DNA of 36,906 nucleotides from Enterococcus villorum (GTDB lineage: Bacteria > Bacillota > Bacilli > Lactobacillales > Enterococcaceae), in contig NZ_BJWF01000023.1 of NCBI RefSeq assembly GCF_007990225.1, positions 1 through 36,906 on the forward strand, given 5' to 3'. Both the position numbers and the translations under genes were made by a program. Shown one piece after another: positions 16,895 to 24,729 of the stretch. The notes beneath the pieces were generated by a model that ran no database searches, had not been told where the DNA came from, and saw only the letters and a program-made list of their open reading frames with translations. Numbering within the stretch: the first letter of the stretch is position 1; each line of letters opens with the position of its first letter.

Positions 16895-17164
16895 TTACCA
16901 ACTTGCTTTTTTTACTCCCGGAAGCAACCCTTGATAGGCAAGTTCACGAAACTTTACTCGTGATACACCAAATTTTCTTATATATCCCCGAGGCCGGCCA
17001 TCTATACGATCACGCACCTTCAAGCGATTTGGATTTGAATCTTTAGGAAGCTTTGCCAACGCTTGATATTCTTTTGCAGCTTTTAATTTTTCTCGTATTT
17101 CTGCATATTTTTCAATGCAAGCTTGTTGTTTTTTGGCTTTATCTATTTTCGACTTTTTCGCCAT
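16895..17164 (-). CDS. rpsN: Ribosomal protein S14, zinc-free paralogue (RpsN2/YhzA type)
   Basis: An 89-residue S14 of the small subunit. The zinc-binding S14 of Firmicutes is about 61 residues with a CxxC-x12-CxxC finger; this long form has only C16 and no finger, so it is the zinc-independent paralogue known from Bacillus as a Zur-controlled backup. The conserved C-terminal part [39 protein letters not shown] is complete. It is the first gene after a TTGACA promoter and a Zur box, so it should be made when zinc is low. Confidence 0.95.
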   Translation of the reverse strand: MAKKSKIDKAKKQQACIEKYAEIREKLKAAKEYQALAKLPKDSNPNRLKVRDRIDGRPRGYIRKFGVSRVKFRELAYQGLLPGVKKASW

Positions 17165-17202
17165 GAATGAAATACACCTCTTTCTTTTGATTTGCTTTCA
17201 AC

Positions 17203-17223
17203 AAACCGTAATTATTACGATTT
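17203..17223 (-). promoter_or_regulatory. Zur box upstream of rpsN
   Basis: A 21-base site with 20 of 21 matches to the Bacillus Zur consensus; the only change is C for T at 17206. It lies about 40 bases before the rpsN start and just downstream of the -10, where a bound repressor would block transcription. Confidence 0.88.
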
Positions 17224-17232
17224 ATCAAAAAC

Positions 17233-17261
17233 ACCTTATCAGCTCTTTTTTCATTTGTCAA
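17233..17261 (-). promoter_or_regulatory. Promoter of the rpsN operon
   Basis: On the minus strand TTGACA (17256-17261), a 17-base spacer, then TAAGGT (17233-17238), preceded by TGA as an extended -10. The Zur box covers the region around and after the start of transcription. Confidence 0.7.
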
Positions 17262-17526
17262 TAAAAAATAACATGAAAAATAATTCATATGAATGATTTA
17301 ACATGAAAATTCTTCTATGACGCATGTTACAATAAAAAATGGGACTATCTGCGGATATAAAATAACTAATATCTTACTAAATTATCTCACTAAGCAATGG
17401 TTTTTATGAGAATAAAATATAGATAATCTTATTAGCTTCAAAAAGACCTGAACCTTTTATAATAAATCTATTTCTTCTCTTAATTGGCGTTTTTATTGTT
17501 TAAATTCGTTTCATAATGGACAACAA

Positions 17527-17559
17527 AAAGCGCGCTTCCTTTTTCAGGAAACGCACTTT
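17527..17559 (-). terminator. Rho-independent terminator, minus strand
   Basis: A 14-bp stem (17527-17540 with 17546-17559); its two non-Watson-Crick positions become G-U pairs in the minus-strand RNA. That RNA continues with TTTTTGTTG. It probably ends the transcript of the aldolase/glycyl radical enzyme genes, 300 bases before it. Confidence 0.65.
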
Positions 17560-17857
17560 CTCTATGTTTTATAGCGGTCTTTTAACTATTTTGTCAAATG
17601 AATGTCTTAGCTCATCCAGTTTCTTGTCTTCTCTTTATCATACCAATCCGCAACTTATGAATAGATAGAAAAAAGAGATAATTGGTCCATTAAAAAAGGT
17701 AACTACCTCTAAATGATAATAATTACATACTAATAGTTTTCAAACAATTTTACAGACAACACCTATCTAAATCGTTATCTAAGTTTTTAATATGTGAAAT
17801 CTTTGTCACAGGAATATTTTTTCTATCTACATACTTCAAAAAATTATTTAAATAAAC

Positions 17858-18538
17858 TTAAAGTGACGAAATCGTTGTTTTTTCGCCAAAAGTAGCTTCC
17901 CAATCCATCGTAAAATCTGCCACTGCTTTTTCAATTGAAGGCATATCAAATGCTTGTTTAATAATATCAACACTCATAGTTGCAGCTTGTGCACCATTTT
18001 CAAGTGCTGCGTTGACTTGCCCGACATTTTTAAAACTAGCCGCTAAGATTTTGGTTTGGCTATTTGTGCGAGTAATTTCTTTTGACATTTCATGAATTGC
18101 CTCTCTAGGATTTATGTTTAAATTTTCCATACGATTAAAGTATGGAGCAATGTAATCTGCTCCTGCTGCAATGGCTAGATAGGCTTGAAATTTAGTATAA
18201 ATAGCTGTGGCAGTAACATTTACGCCTCTTTGTTTCAATTCTTTGATCACTTTTAAACCAATTTCACTAACAGGTACTTTGATAAAAACATTGGGATCAA
18301 TTTTAGCCAGAATTGTTTCTGCATCTTTTAACATTCCTTCATAACTTGTTGCAACCACTTGAACATGGAGCGATTTCTCCATTCCGATGACGTCACGAAT
18401 TTTTTTCATGTGTGTAAAGAAATCAATTTTCCCTTCATTTTTAACGATTGAGGGATTTGAAGTTACTCCCGCTAAAGAAATTATTTTTTCATAGTGTTTA
18501 ATTTCTTCAATATTTGCTGTATCTAACATAAATTCCAT
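17858..18538 (-). CDS. fsa: Fructose-6-phosphate-aldolase-like protein (FSA/TalC family)
   Basis: A class I aldolase of the small transaldolase family, 226 residues. The Schiff-base lysine sits in VFIKVPVSE. The glutamine in HVQVVATS and the tyrosine in ADYIAPYFNR match the residues that mark true fructose-6-phosphate aldolases (Q59 and Y131 in E. coli FsaA), not transaldolases. It should split a ketose phosphate into glyceraldehyde 3-phosphate and dihydroxyacetone or hydroxyacetone. The ATG at 18538 gives the standard MEFMLDTAN start; a GTG at 18547 is possible. It lies 80 bases downstream of the glycyl radical enzyme on the same strand, the same pairing as pflD-talC in E. coli. Confidence 0.88.
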   Translation of the reverse strand: MEFMLDTANIEEIKHYEKIISLAGVTSNPSIVKNEGKIDFFTHMKKIRDVIGMEKSLHVQVVATSYEGMLKDAETILAKIDPNVFIKVPVSEIGLKVIKELKQRGVNVTATAIYTKFQAYLAIAAGADYIAPYFNRMENLNINPREAIHEMSKEITRTNSQTKILAASFKNVGQVNAALENGAQAATMSVDIIKQAFDMPSIEKAVADFTMDWEATFGEKTTISSL

Positions 18539-18618
18539 TTTCTGCACTCGACTTTCTATTTTTAAAATTTTCTATCTTGGTAAAGAACGTCTGAAAAATA
18601 TCTCTTTTCAGTTAAAAT

Positions 18619-21060
18619 TTATAGTACATGTTCTGTTCGTTCAATAATATCATCTTGTGTTGCTTTTGATAATGTATGAAAGAATGCAGAATACCCAGCC
18701 ACTCGAACGATTAAATCACGGTGTTTCTCTGGATGTTTTTGTGCATCAATCAAGGTTTCACGAGACACTACATTATATTGAATGTGGTACCCATGCAATT
18801 TATTGAAAAATGTACGAATCAACATCGTTAATTTTTGCTTATCTTCTTCTTTTGCTAAAGTTTGTGGATTAACTTTTTGGTTTAATAAGACACCTCCTAT
18901 TATTTCATCTGTTCTTAATTTAGAAACAGATTTCAATACCGAAGTGGGGCCGTTTTTATCCATGTTATGTGAAGGCGAACAGCCTTCAGCTAATGGCGTC
19001 CATGCGCTACGTCCATCTGGTGTGGCCATCGTCCCTTTTCCCTGTCCAACATTTGCAGAAATAGATGAGGTACCTGAATAACGTAAACCACCAATTGGTC
19101 CCCGACCAAAACGTGTATTTGGATATTTTTTTACTTCTTCAATATAACTGTCATAAGCTTTTGTTACTAATTGGTCTGCATAATCATCATCATTTCCATA
19201 TTTAGGTACTTCTTGAAGAATCATTTGCTGAATTTCTTTGCTACGATCACTTTCATAGTTTGACATCAGGGCTTCCCAAAGTTCAGCTTGCGTTACTTTC
19301 TTTTCTTCAAAAACGAGCTGTTTGATTGCTGCCAAGGAATCTGCCAAATTGGCAATTCCAACTTGAAGTCCTGAAATAAAATCGTACACTGCTCCACCTT
19401 CTTTCAGCGTTTTACCACGTCCAATACAATCTTGGGTTAGAGCCGAACATAAAATATCTGGTACTTCACGTTCAAGGCCTAAGTCAATAGCATTTTCTAC
19501 GATAACGCTCATACGAGTCAATTCACGTACTGTTTTATCCCAGACAGCTTGTAGCTCTTCAAAAGTTTGCATCTCTTTGAAATGACCATGACCTTTTACG
19601 AAGCGTTTTCCTGAAACTGGATCAATTCCATCATTCATTGCAATCATTAAAATTTTAGGAAAGTTCATGTAACTCATTCCTGTACAACGATATCCCCACT
19701 TACCGGGAACAGCTGTCTCTACGCAACCAATCGCACTATAATTATAGGCATCTTCTTCTGACACTCCAATTCTAATAAATGAAGGAATAATAATTTCATC
19801 ATTATTAAAGGCTGGCATTCCAAATCCTAATTTCATTACTTCAATACATTCATTCATAAATTGGCTGTCAAGACCTGAATGATAACGAACGCTTAGATTT
19901 GGCTGAGGCAATTTTGTTTGTGCAACACTGCGCAAGACGAGGTAAGAAAGAGCATTGACCGCATCTTTTTTATCTTTTGTCTGTCCGCCAATAGTTACAT
20001 TTTGATATAAAGGGCTTCCTGCGCTACTAAAAGTATGAGATTGACTACGAACTTTATTAATAGTTAATGTCTTAATCCAAAGATTTGTTAACAACTCAAC
20101 TGCTTGATCTTTTGTAATGTTCTTATTGTCCAAATCTTTTTTCAAGTAAGGATACATATACTGATCAAAACGACCATAGGACAAGGAATGCCCATTAGAT
20201 TCGATTTGTAAAATCAATTGAATAAACCAAACAGATTGAACAGCTTCATGAAAAGTTTCTGCTGGTTGATTCGGTACTTTAGCACAGATTCGGCTAATTT
20301 CCAACAATTCTCTTTTTCTTTCAGGGCTAGCTGTTTCAGACATTTCTTTCGCTAATTTTGAAAAGCGTTCCGCATATATTTTAACTGCATCCAGAACAAT
20401 CAAAATAGCGTTATAAAACTGATATTTATCAATACTTTCTGGTTCTGTCAGTTCTAAATTTGCTTTTTCTTTCAATACCCGCTCTTTGTAACCCTCAAGA
20501 CCAATTTCTAACACTTGTTGATAATCTACAGCTAAGTGAGCATCACCAGAGTTCATTTTCCCTTCCATTCCAAAAAAACCTGTTTCCATAAATACAGAAA
20601 CTTCATCTGGTAATAACGCATCGGCTTTTGCTCTTAAATTGTTATTCTCCCAAAACGAAGCAATCGAACGCAAATCCTCTTTTGTTTTTTCAGTAATATA
20701 AAAAACATCACCGTCACGTTTTTCAAATAGATCTAATTCATTTAAAACAAACTCTAGCGTGTATTCTGGGAAAATAGGCGCATCTTTATTAGAAGAAGCC
20801 TGGTTTCCTACAAGCATCGTTTCATTTTCGATATAAATCGACATTTTTTCTAAAATGTTCTTTAGCATGTAAGTACGTTTCATCACATTTGGTTGATTCT
20901 GATGTTCTTTGTATGCCTCTGTGGCTAACAAGGCACGTTCTGCACAGATATATGGTTTTTTGCTCAGTACAGATTCACGGTATTGATTCATCCGATTAGA
21001 TAAATTTCCAAAATAGGGCTGATTTTCTACACATTCTCTTTCTTTCAATTGGATAGTCAT
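18619..21060 (-). CDS. Glycyl radical enzyme, PFL2/YbiW/PflD type (not a true pyruvate formate-lyase)
   Basis: An oxygen-sensitive radical enzyme of 813 residues. The active-site loop reads NYSAIGCVETAVPGKWG with C446 as the thiyl cysteine and E448 as the acid/base of the GCVE group; true PFL has two adjacent cysteines here, so this is a dehydratase/lyase-type member. The glycyl radical motif near the C-terminus is RVAGYSAFF with G789. The ATG at 21060 has AAGG seven bases upstream; an upstream in-frame start at 21093 is less likely. Its neighbours are an FSA-like aldolase downstream and a divergently placed activase beyond the DeoR gene. This set recalls the proposed radical cleavage of 1,5-anhydroglucitol 6-phosphate to 1-deoxyfructose 6-phosphate. 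The substrate is not proven. Confidence 0.88.
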   Translation of the reverse strand: MTIQLKERECVENQPYFGNLSNRMNQYRESVLSKKPYICAERALLATEAYKEHQNQPNVMKRTYMLKNILEKMSIYIENETMLVGNQASSNKDAPIFPEYTLEFVLNELDLFEKRDGDVFYITEKTKEDLRSIASFWENNNLRAKADALLPDEVSVFMETGFFGMEGKMNSGDAHLAVDYQQVLEIGLEGYKERVLKEKANLELTEPESIDKYQFYNAILIVLDAVKIYAERFSKLAKEMSETASPERKRELLEISRICAKVPNQPAETFHEAVQSVWFIQLILQIESNGHSLSYGRFDQYMYPYLKKDLDNKNITKDQAVELLTNLWIKTLTINKVRSQSHTFSSAGSPLYQNVTIGGQTKDKKDAVNALSYLVLRSVAQTKLPQPNLSVRYHSGLDSQFMNECIEVMKLGFGMPAFNNDEIIIPSFIRIGVSEEDAYNYSAIGCVETAVPGKWGYRCTGMSYMNFPKILMIAMNDGIDPVSGKRFVKGHGHFKEMQTFEELQAVWDKTVRELTRMSVIVENAIDLGLEREVPDILCSALTQDCIGRGKTLKEGGAVYDFISGLQVGIANLADSLAAIKQLVFEEKKVTQAELWEALMSNYESDRSKEIQQMILQEVPKYGNDDDYADQLVTKAYDSYIEEVKKYPNTRFGRGPIGGLRYSGTSSISANVGQGKGTMATPDGRSAWTPLAEGCSPSHNMDKNGPTSVLKSVSKLRTDEIIGGVLLNQKVNPQTLAKEEDKQKLTMLIRTFFNKLHGYHIQYNVVSRETLIDAQKHPEKHRDLIVRVAGYSAFFHTLSKATQDDIIERTEHVL

Positions 21061-21082
21061 AAAAACGCCTTCTAAAATTTCG

Positions 21083-21110
21083 TTCGTAACCATTTATTAT
21101 TTTTTACGAA
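21083..21110. promoter_or_regulatory. Inverted repeat between promoter and start of the glycyl radical enzyme
   Basis: TTCGTAA (21083-21089) and TTACGAA (21104-21110) with a 14-base spacer. The CGTAA/TTACG core is shared with the stronger operator at 22013-22044, so it may bind the same DeoR regulator. Confidence 0.4.
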
Positions 21111-21113
21111 AAA

Positions 21114-21143
21114 AGCATATCATGTTCGAAGTAGTATAGTCAA
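21114..21143 (-). promoter_or_regulatory. Promoter of the glycyl radical enzyme gene
   Basis: On the minus strand TTGACT (21138-21143), an 18-base spacer, and TATGCT (21114-21119). A terminator after deoR separates this unit from the regulator, so it needs its own promoter. Confidence 0.6.
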
Positions 21144-21173
21144 TATCAAAGTAATTCAAATCAGAAACAAAAA

Positions 21174-21197
21174 AATATTGCACTTTTGTGCAATATT
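21174..21197 (-). terminator. Terminator of deoR
   Basis: A perfect 10-bp stem, AATATTGCAC with GTGCAATATT, and a 4-nt loop; on the minus strand it is followed by a run of seven T. It overlaps the deoR stop codon. Confidence 0.85.
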
Positions 21198-21939
21198 AAA
21201 CGGTCACAATTTCGATATTCATTTCTCTTAAAAAAGACAACTCATTTTTTCCTATGCCTGAATCCGTATATACCTTACTAATTTCATCAAATCCAAATTC
21301 AGAAACTACTCCGTTTTGATTAAACTTACTTGAATCAGTTAACACAATTGTTTGATTCGCAGCAGTAGCTAAAGTTCTTGATGTATCGCAACGTGTAATA
21401 TCACTCCCTGTGAAACCACGTTTTCTGTCAAAACCATCAATTCCTACAAATAATTTATCCACAAAAAATTCACTGATGACTTGTTTTACAAGCGGTCCAA
21501 CGTTTACTTGCGATTCTTTTTGGTACTCCCCACCAATTAAAATAACTTTCACAGATTCAGCTTTTCTAATGTAAGAAGCAATAAAACAAGAGTTAGTGAT
21601 GATTGTCATATCATTACGATTAAAAGCTAATTCTTCTGCTAATAATGCACATGTTGAGCCTGATTCAATCATAACTACTTCTCCATCACTGACTATTTTG
21701 CTTGCTTCTAACGCTATTTTTCTTTTTAAATCGTAGTTTTGAGCTAAGCGATAATTAATATCATCTGTATTGTTCAACAAAGCATAACCATGCTGACGAT
21801 GTAAAAGCCCTCTTGCTTCGAGCTTATCTAAGTCTTTTCTAATCGTTACTTTTGACACATTTAAAAGTTTAGAAAGTTCATTGACTTCTATTTTTTTATT
21901 TTGACTTACGATTGAGATAATTTCTTCTTCTCTTGACAT
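21196..21939 (-). CDS. DeoR/GlpR-family transcriptional regulator
   Basis: A sugar-phosphate-responsive repressor of 247 residues. The N-terminal winged helix covers about residues 3-57, with the recognition part LLNVSKVTIRKDLDKLEARGLLHRQHG. The C-terminal DeoR sensor domain has the typical blocks IESGSTCALLAEEL, ITNSCFIA, LIGGEYQKES, FVGIDGFD and TDSSKF. The ATG at 21939 has AAAGGA eight bases upstream; the ATG at 21948 overlaps that site. It is divergent from the activase gene, and an 11+11 inverted repeat lies between them. It likely controls the activase and the glycyl radical enzyme/aldolase unit. Confidence 0.92.
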   Translation of the reverse strand: MSREEEIISIVSQNKKIEVNELSKLLNVSKVTIRKDLDKLEARGLLHRQHGYALLNNTDDINYRLAQNYDLKRKIALEASKIVSDGEVVMIESGSTCALLAEELAFNRNDMTIITNSCFIASYIRKAESVKVILIGGEYQKESQVNVGPLVKQVISEFFVDKLFVGIDGFDRKRGFTGSDITRCDTSRTLATAANQTIVLTDSSKFNQNGVVSEFGFDEISKVYTDSGIGKNELSFLREMNIEIVTV

Positions 21940-22012
21940 TGAATCCATCCTTTCTTCCTATCAGATTAACATAATTTTACACTTTCAACAATCTTCTAAA
22001 CACTCATATACT

Positions 22013-22044
22013 TTCTAACGTAACATTTTTCATTTACGTTAGAA
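22013..22044. promoter_or_regulatory. DeoR operator between deoR and the activase gene
   Basis: Arms TTCTAACGTAA (22013-22023) and TTACGTTAGAA (22034-22044) are perfect inverted repeats with a 10-base spacer. The right arm covers the -35 of the activase promoter, so binding would block it. Confidence 0.7.
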
Positions 22045-22061
22045 TATTTATTTGTTATGAT
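22033..22061 (+). promoter_or_regulatory. Promoter of the activase gene
   Basis: TTTACG (22033-22038), a 17-base spacer, and TATGAT (22056-22061), 31 bases upstream of the ATG. The -35 lies within the DeoR operator. Confidence 0.6.
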
Positions 22062-22091
22062 GTAAGTGAAATGACAGAGAGGAGTTTAGTT

Positions 22092-22868
22092 ATGAAAGAC
22101 AAAGCCTGTATTTTTAATATACAAAAATTTAGCATCCATGATGGTCCAGGAATCCGGACAGTCGTTTTCTTCAAAGGTTGCCCGTTAAAATGTTTTTGGT
22201 GTTCAAATCCAGAATCACAATATGGAAAACCTGAAAAAATATGGGATACCCAAAAGCAAAACTACACAACTGTTGGCGAATATAAATCAATGGATGAGAT
22301 TATCACAGAAGTAATGAAAGATGAACTTTTTTACGAAGAGTCAGGGGGTGGTGTCACGCTATCTGGCGGTGAAGTACTTTATCAAGCAGATTTTGCAACA
22401 GAATTATTGCGTCAATTAAAAGAAAGAGGCGTTCATACGGCTAGTGAAACAACAGGATTTGCTAAAGAAGAAATTTTCAAAAAATATATTGAGCAAGTGG
22501 ATCTTTTATACTTTGATGTCAAACATCATGACAATGAACAACATAAAAAAGGAACTGGCGTTTCTTTAAAACCTATCTTAAACAATCTAATCTGTGCCTT
22601 AAAAAAGCATTCTAACGTAGTAGTGAGAATTCCTGTCATACCAAACTTTAATGATGGAGAAAAAAATGCAGAAGCGTTTGCAAATCTTTTTAACAAACTG
22701 GGCATTTCCAAAATTGAATTACTCCCATTTCACCAATTTGGTGAAAAAAAATACGAATTTCTTAATCGTGAGTATCAAATGCATGATATTCCTCAGCTTC
22801 ATACAGAAGAGTTGGATTATTTTAAAGATATTTTTGAGAAACACCAAATTTTATGTCATGTCCATTAA
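22092..22868 (+). CDS. Glycyl radical enzyme activating enzyme (radical SAM)
   Basis: A radical-SAM protein of 258 residues that puts the radical on the partner enzyme's glycine using a 4Fe-4S cluster and SAM. The cluster motif CxxxCxxC is C30, C34, C37 (KGCPLKCFWCSNPES), and the SAM-binding SGGE is at 91-94. The protein lacks the Cys-rich ferredoxin-like insert that many activases of dehydratase-type glycyl radical enzymes carry after the radical-SAM motif, so it is short like the PFL activase. The start at 22092 has GAGAGGAG seven bases upstream; an ATG at 22071 has none. It is divergent from deoR and separated from its partner enzyme by that gene. Confidence 0.92.
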   Translation: MKDKACIFNIQKFSIHDGPGIRTVVFFKGCPLKCFWCSNPESQYGKPEKIWDTQKQNYTTVGEYKSMDEIITEVMKDELFYEESGGGVTLSGGEVLYQADFATELLRQLKERGVHTASETTGFAKEEIFKKYIEQVDLLYFDVKHHDNEQHKKGTGVSLKPILNNLICALKKHSNVVVRIPVIPNFNDGEKNAEAFANLFNKLGISKIELLPFHQFGEKKYEFLNREYQMHDIPQLHTEELDYFKDIFEKHQILCHVH

Positions 22869-22871
22869 AGT

Positions 22872-22931
22872 AAAAAGTCTATGATTAGAACTGTTCCACG
22901 CATTCAATCCCATTCTAATCATAGACTTTTT
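22872..22931. terminator. Bidirectional terminator after the activase gene
   Basis: A perfect 19-bp stem (22872-22890 with 22913-22931) and a 22-nt loop, with A5 and T5 at the outer ends. It ends the activase transcript (+) and can serve the SorC-type gene arriving from the right (-). Confidence 0.85.
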
Positions 22932-23114
22932 GATTCATTTATTCTTTCATCATTTATTTTTTCAAAATTACTTTTCTTAACATCCGTTTTTATAAACTCC
23001 GCACTACCTATTTTACCAACAATCATGTCAGCATGTTAGAGGCAACCATACGATTTACTATTCAGAACAAGGATAAAAAATACTAAAGATCATTTAACTG
23101 AGTTTAATTAATCC

Positions 23115-24076
23115 TCACTGAAATGTATAATCGTTATCTAAATGCAAAATATTTACAATCGTTTCACGATCACTAACAATACCATTTATATATTTTTTTC
23201 GTATCATCGCTAAAAGCGCTTGAACTTTTTGATTTCCTCTTGCAATAGCGATCGAATGAGGAATTTTTGCCATTTTTTCCAATGGGAGTCCAATTGTCCG
23301 ACTTTGAAGTTCATGGGAAATAAGCATACCATTTTTATCAAGAAAACGGCAACAACATTCGCCCACAGCTCCTTCTTTTTTTAAAATTTGATAATCTTTT
23401 GTCGTCAATAAATCTCGCCATTGGCTGCCACCTTCATCTAAATCACCACCTATACCAACAACCGCAACATCTAAGCGTTCCCAACTATCTATCGTGTCTT
23501 TAAATTCTTTTGATTGAAAAATACTTTGAGCCAATTTCTCATTTTTTTGAATGACTGTGGCATTTAAAAATGAACTTTTTCCATTAAATTTCTTTGCCAT
23601 TTCATAAACTAAAGTATTGACATGATACTTAGAGTTGATATGACTGGGACCACCAGCTAACGGACAAAAGAAAGTATTTTCTACGTAGCGATCTTCTAAC
23701 TTCTCAATCATCTTACTTAAAGTAGAACCCCACGAAATCCCTATTACCTGATTACTTAAAATAATATTTCTAACAAAAGTTGCGGCAGACTGAGCGAGTG
23801 CTTCATTCTTTTCATTTTCAGAATCCCCAGAATCACTTGGGGTAATATCCACTTGATGTAGCTCATATTTTTCTTTAAAATATTCTTCTAATGCAAAAAT
23901 TTCAGAATCATATCCGACGATGTCTATTTTTACAATACCTTCTTTTTTAGCTTGCGTTAACATTCGACTAATTGTCGTACGATAAATACCCAATATTTTA
24001 GATATTTCTGCTTGAGTTTTATTCTCTATATAATAAAAATAGGCAACTTTGGTTAATAATTTTTTTTATACATCAT
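23115..24076 (-). pseudogene. SorC/DeoR-type sugar-responsive regulator, frameshifted near its start
   Basis: The long frame (to 23993) encodes a SorC sugar-binding domain with blocks GISWGSTLSKM, PLAGGPS, VAVVGIGG and SRTIGLPLEKM, but begins in the middle of the DNA-binding domain. The missing part is present upstream in another frame: after a good AGGAG site and ATGATG at 24071-24076, an 8-A tract (24060-24067 on the plus strand, as T) breaks the frame after five codons. One more A would give a complete 320-residue protein with the helix-turn-helix ENKTQAEISKILGIYRTTIS. As written, translation from the ATG stops within eight codons. Error, mutation and slippage are all possible. It may control the neighbouring radical enzyme genes, but no operator was identified. 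Confidence 0.78.
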
Positions 24077-24116
24077 TTTCTCCTAAATGTAGAATATCTG
24101 TTGGTTCTTATAGCCG

Positions 24117-24125
24117 ATTTTATCA
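24117..24125 (-). promoter_or_regulatory. Extended -10 of the SorC-type gene
   Basis: On the minus strand TGATAAAAT, an extended -10, about 40 bases upstream of the ATGATG start. No good -35 is present. Confidence 0.4.
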
Positions 24126-24215
24126 CACCAATAACAAATGAAAAACCTAAAATATTTCTTATGAACACATATATTTAAATATAAACATAACAGTAAAAGA
24201 ACATGGAACAAAAAA

Positions 24216-24240
24216 AGAACCCTTGATAAACAAGGGTTCT
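24216..24240 (-). terminator. Terminator of rplS
   Basis: AGAACCCTTG pairs with CAAGGGTTCT around a 5-nt loop; on the minus strand a T-run follows. It lies 22 bases after the rplS stop. Confidence 0.9.
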
Positions 24241-24262
24241 CCTACTACCTGATAACGATAGA

Positions 24263-24610
24263 TTAACGACGGATTTCTTTGATACGAGCAGCTTTTCCGT
24301 GTAATGCACGTAAGTAGTACAATTTTGCACGACGTACTTTACCGTAGCGAACGACTTCGATTTTTGCTACACGTGGTGTGTGTAATGGGAATGTACGTTC
24401 AACACCTACTCCGTTAGAAACTTTACGTACTGTATAAGTTTCGCTGATTCCAGCACCACGGCGTTTGATAACAACACCTTCAAATAACTGGATACGTTCA
24501 CGAGTACCTTCGACAACTTTCGCATGAACACGTACAGTGTCACCTGGGCGGAAAGCTGGAATGTCAGAACGTAGTTGTTCTTTTGTTAATTCTTCGATTA
24601 ATGGATTCAT
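24263..24610 (-). CDS. rplS: Ribosomal protein L19
   Basis: A 115-residue L19 of the large subunit, located at the interface with the small subunit. The sequence is canonical along its length: [20 protein letters not shown] at the start, [26 protein letters not shown], and the basic C-terminus [23 protein letters not shown]. It has its own promoter in the gap after trmD and its own terminator, so it can be expressed apart from the rimM-trmD unit. The leader of about 85 bases may fold. Confidence 0.98.
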   Translation of the reverse strand: MNPLIEELTKEQLRSDIPAFRPGDTVRVHAKVVEGTRERIQLFEGVVIKRRGAGISETYTVRKVSNGVGVERTFPLHTPRVAKIEVVRYGKVRRAKLYYLRALHGKAARIKEIRR

Positions 24611-24700
24611 TGATCTTTTCTCCTTATTCCAAACATTCTTATGAGTTTTTTCTCACAGCGGAACATCGTAATAGTTAAGTGTTTATACACTCACCATAAA

Positions 24701-24729
24701 ATACTATCATACTATTATTTGAGTGTAAA
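24701..24729 (-). promoter_or_regulatory. Promoter of rplS
   Basis: On the minus strand TTTACA (24724-24729), a 17-base spacer and TAGTAT (24701-24706) with TGA before it as an extended -10. The message would start near 24694, giving a leader of about 84 bases that contains small stems (GTGT/ACAC and TGAG/CTCA). L19 leaders with autoregulation are known in Firmicutes, but I cannot confirm that structure here. Confidence 0.6.

Larger units (their letters stand above)
17224..17857. other. Intergenic stretch without a gene
   Basis: After the rpsN promoter the rest (about 17262-17857) shows no gene. It holds a direct repeat TAACATGAAAA (17269-17279 and 17299-17309, 30 bases apart) followed by an inverted CATGTTA (17323-17329), and the minus-strand terminator at 17527-17559. 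The remainder is AT-rich and featureless to me. Confidence 0.55.

Noticed and set aside
17714-17728. Fur- or Zur-like sequence beginning TGATAATAATTACAT
   Set aside because: It fits only about 12 of 15 Fur positions and 11 of 15 Zur positions and has no gene next to it that it would control.
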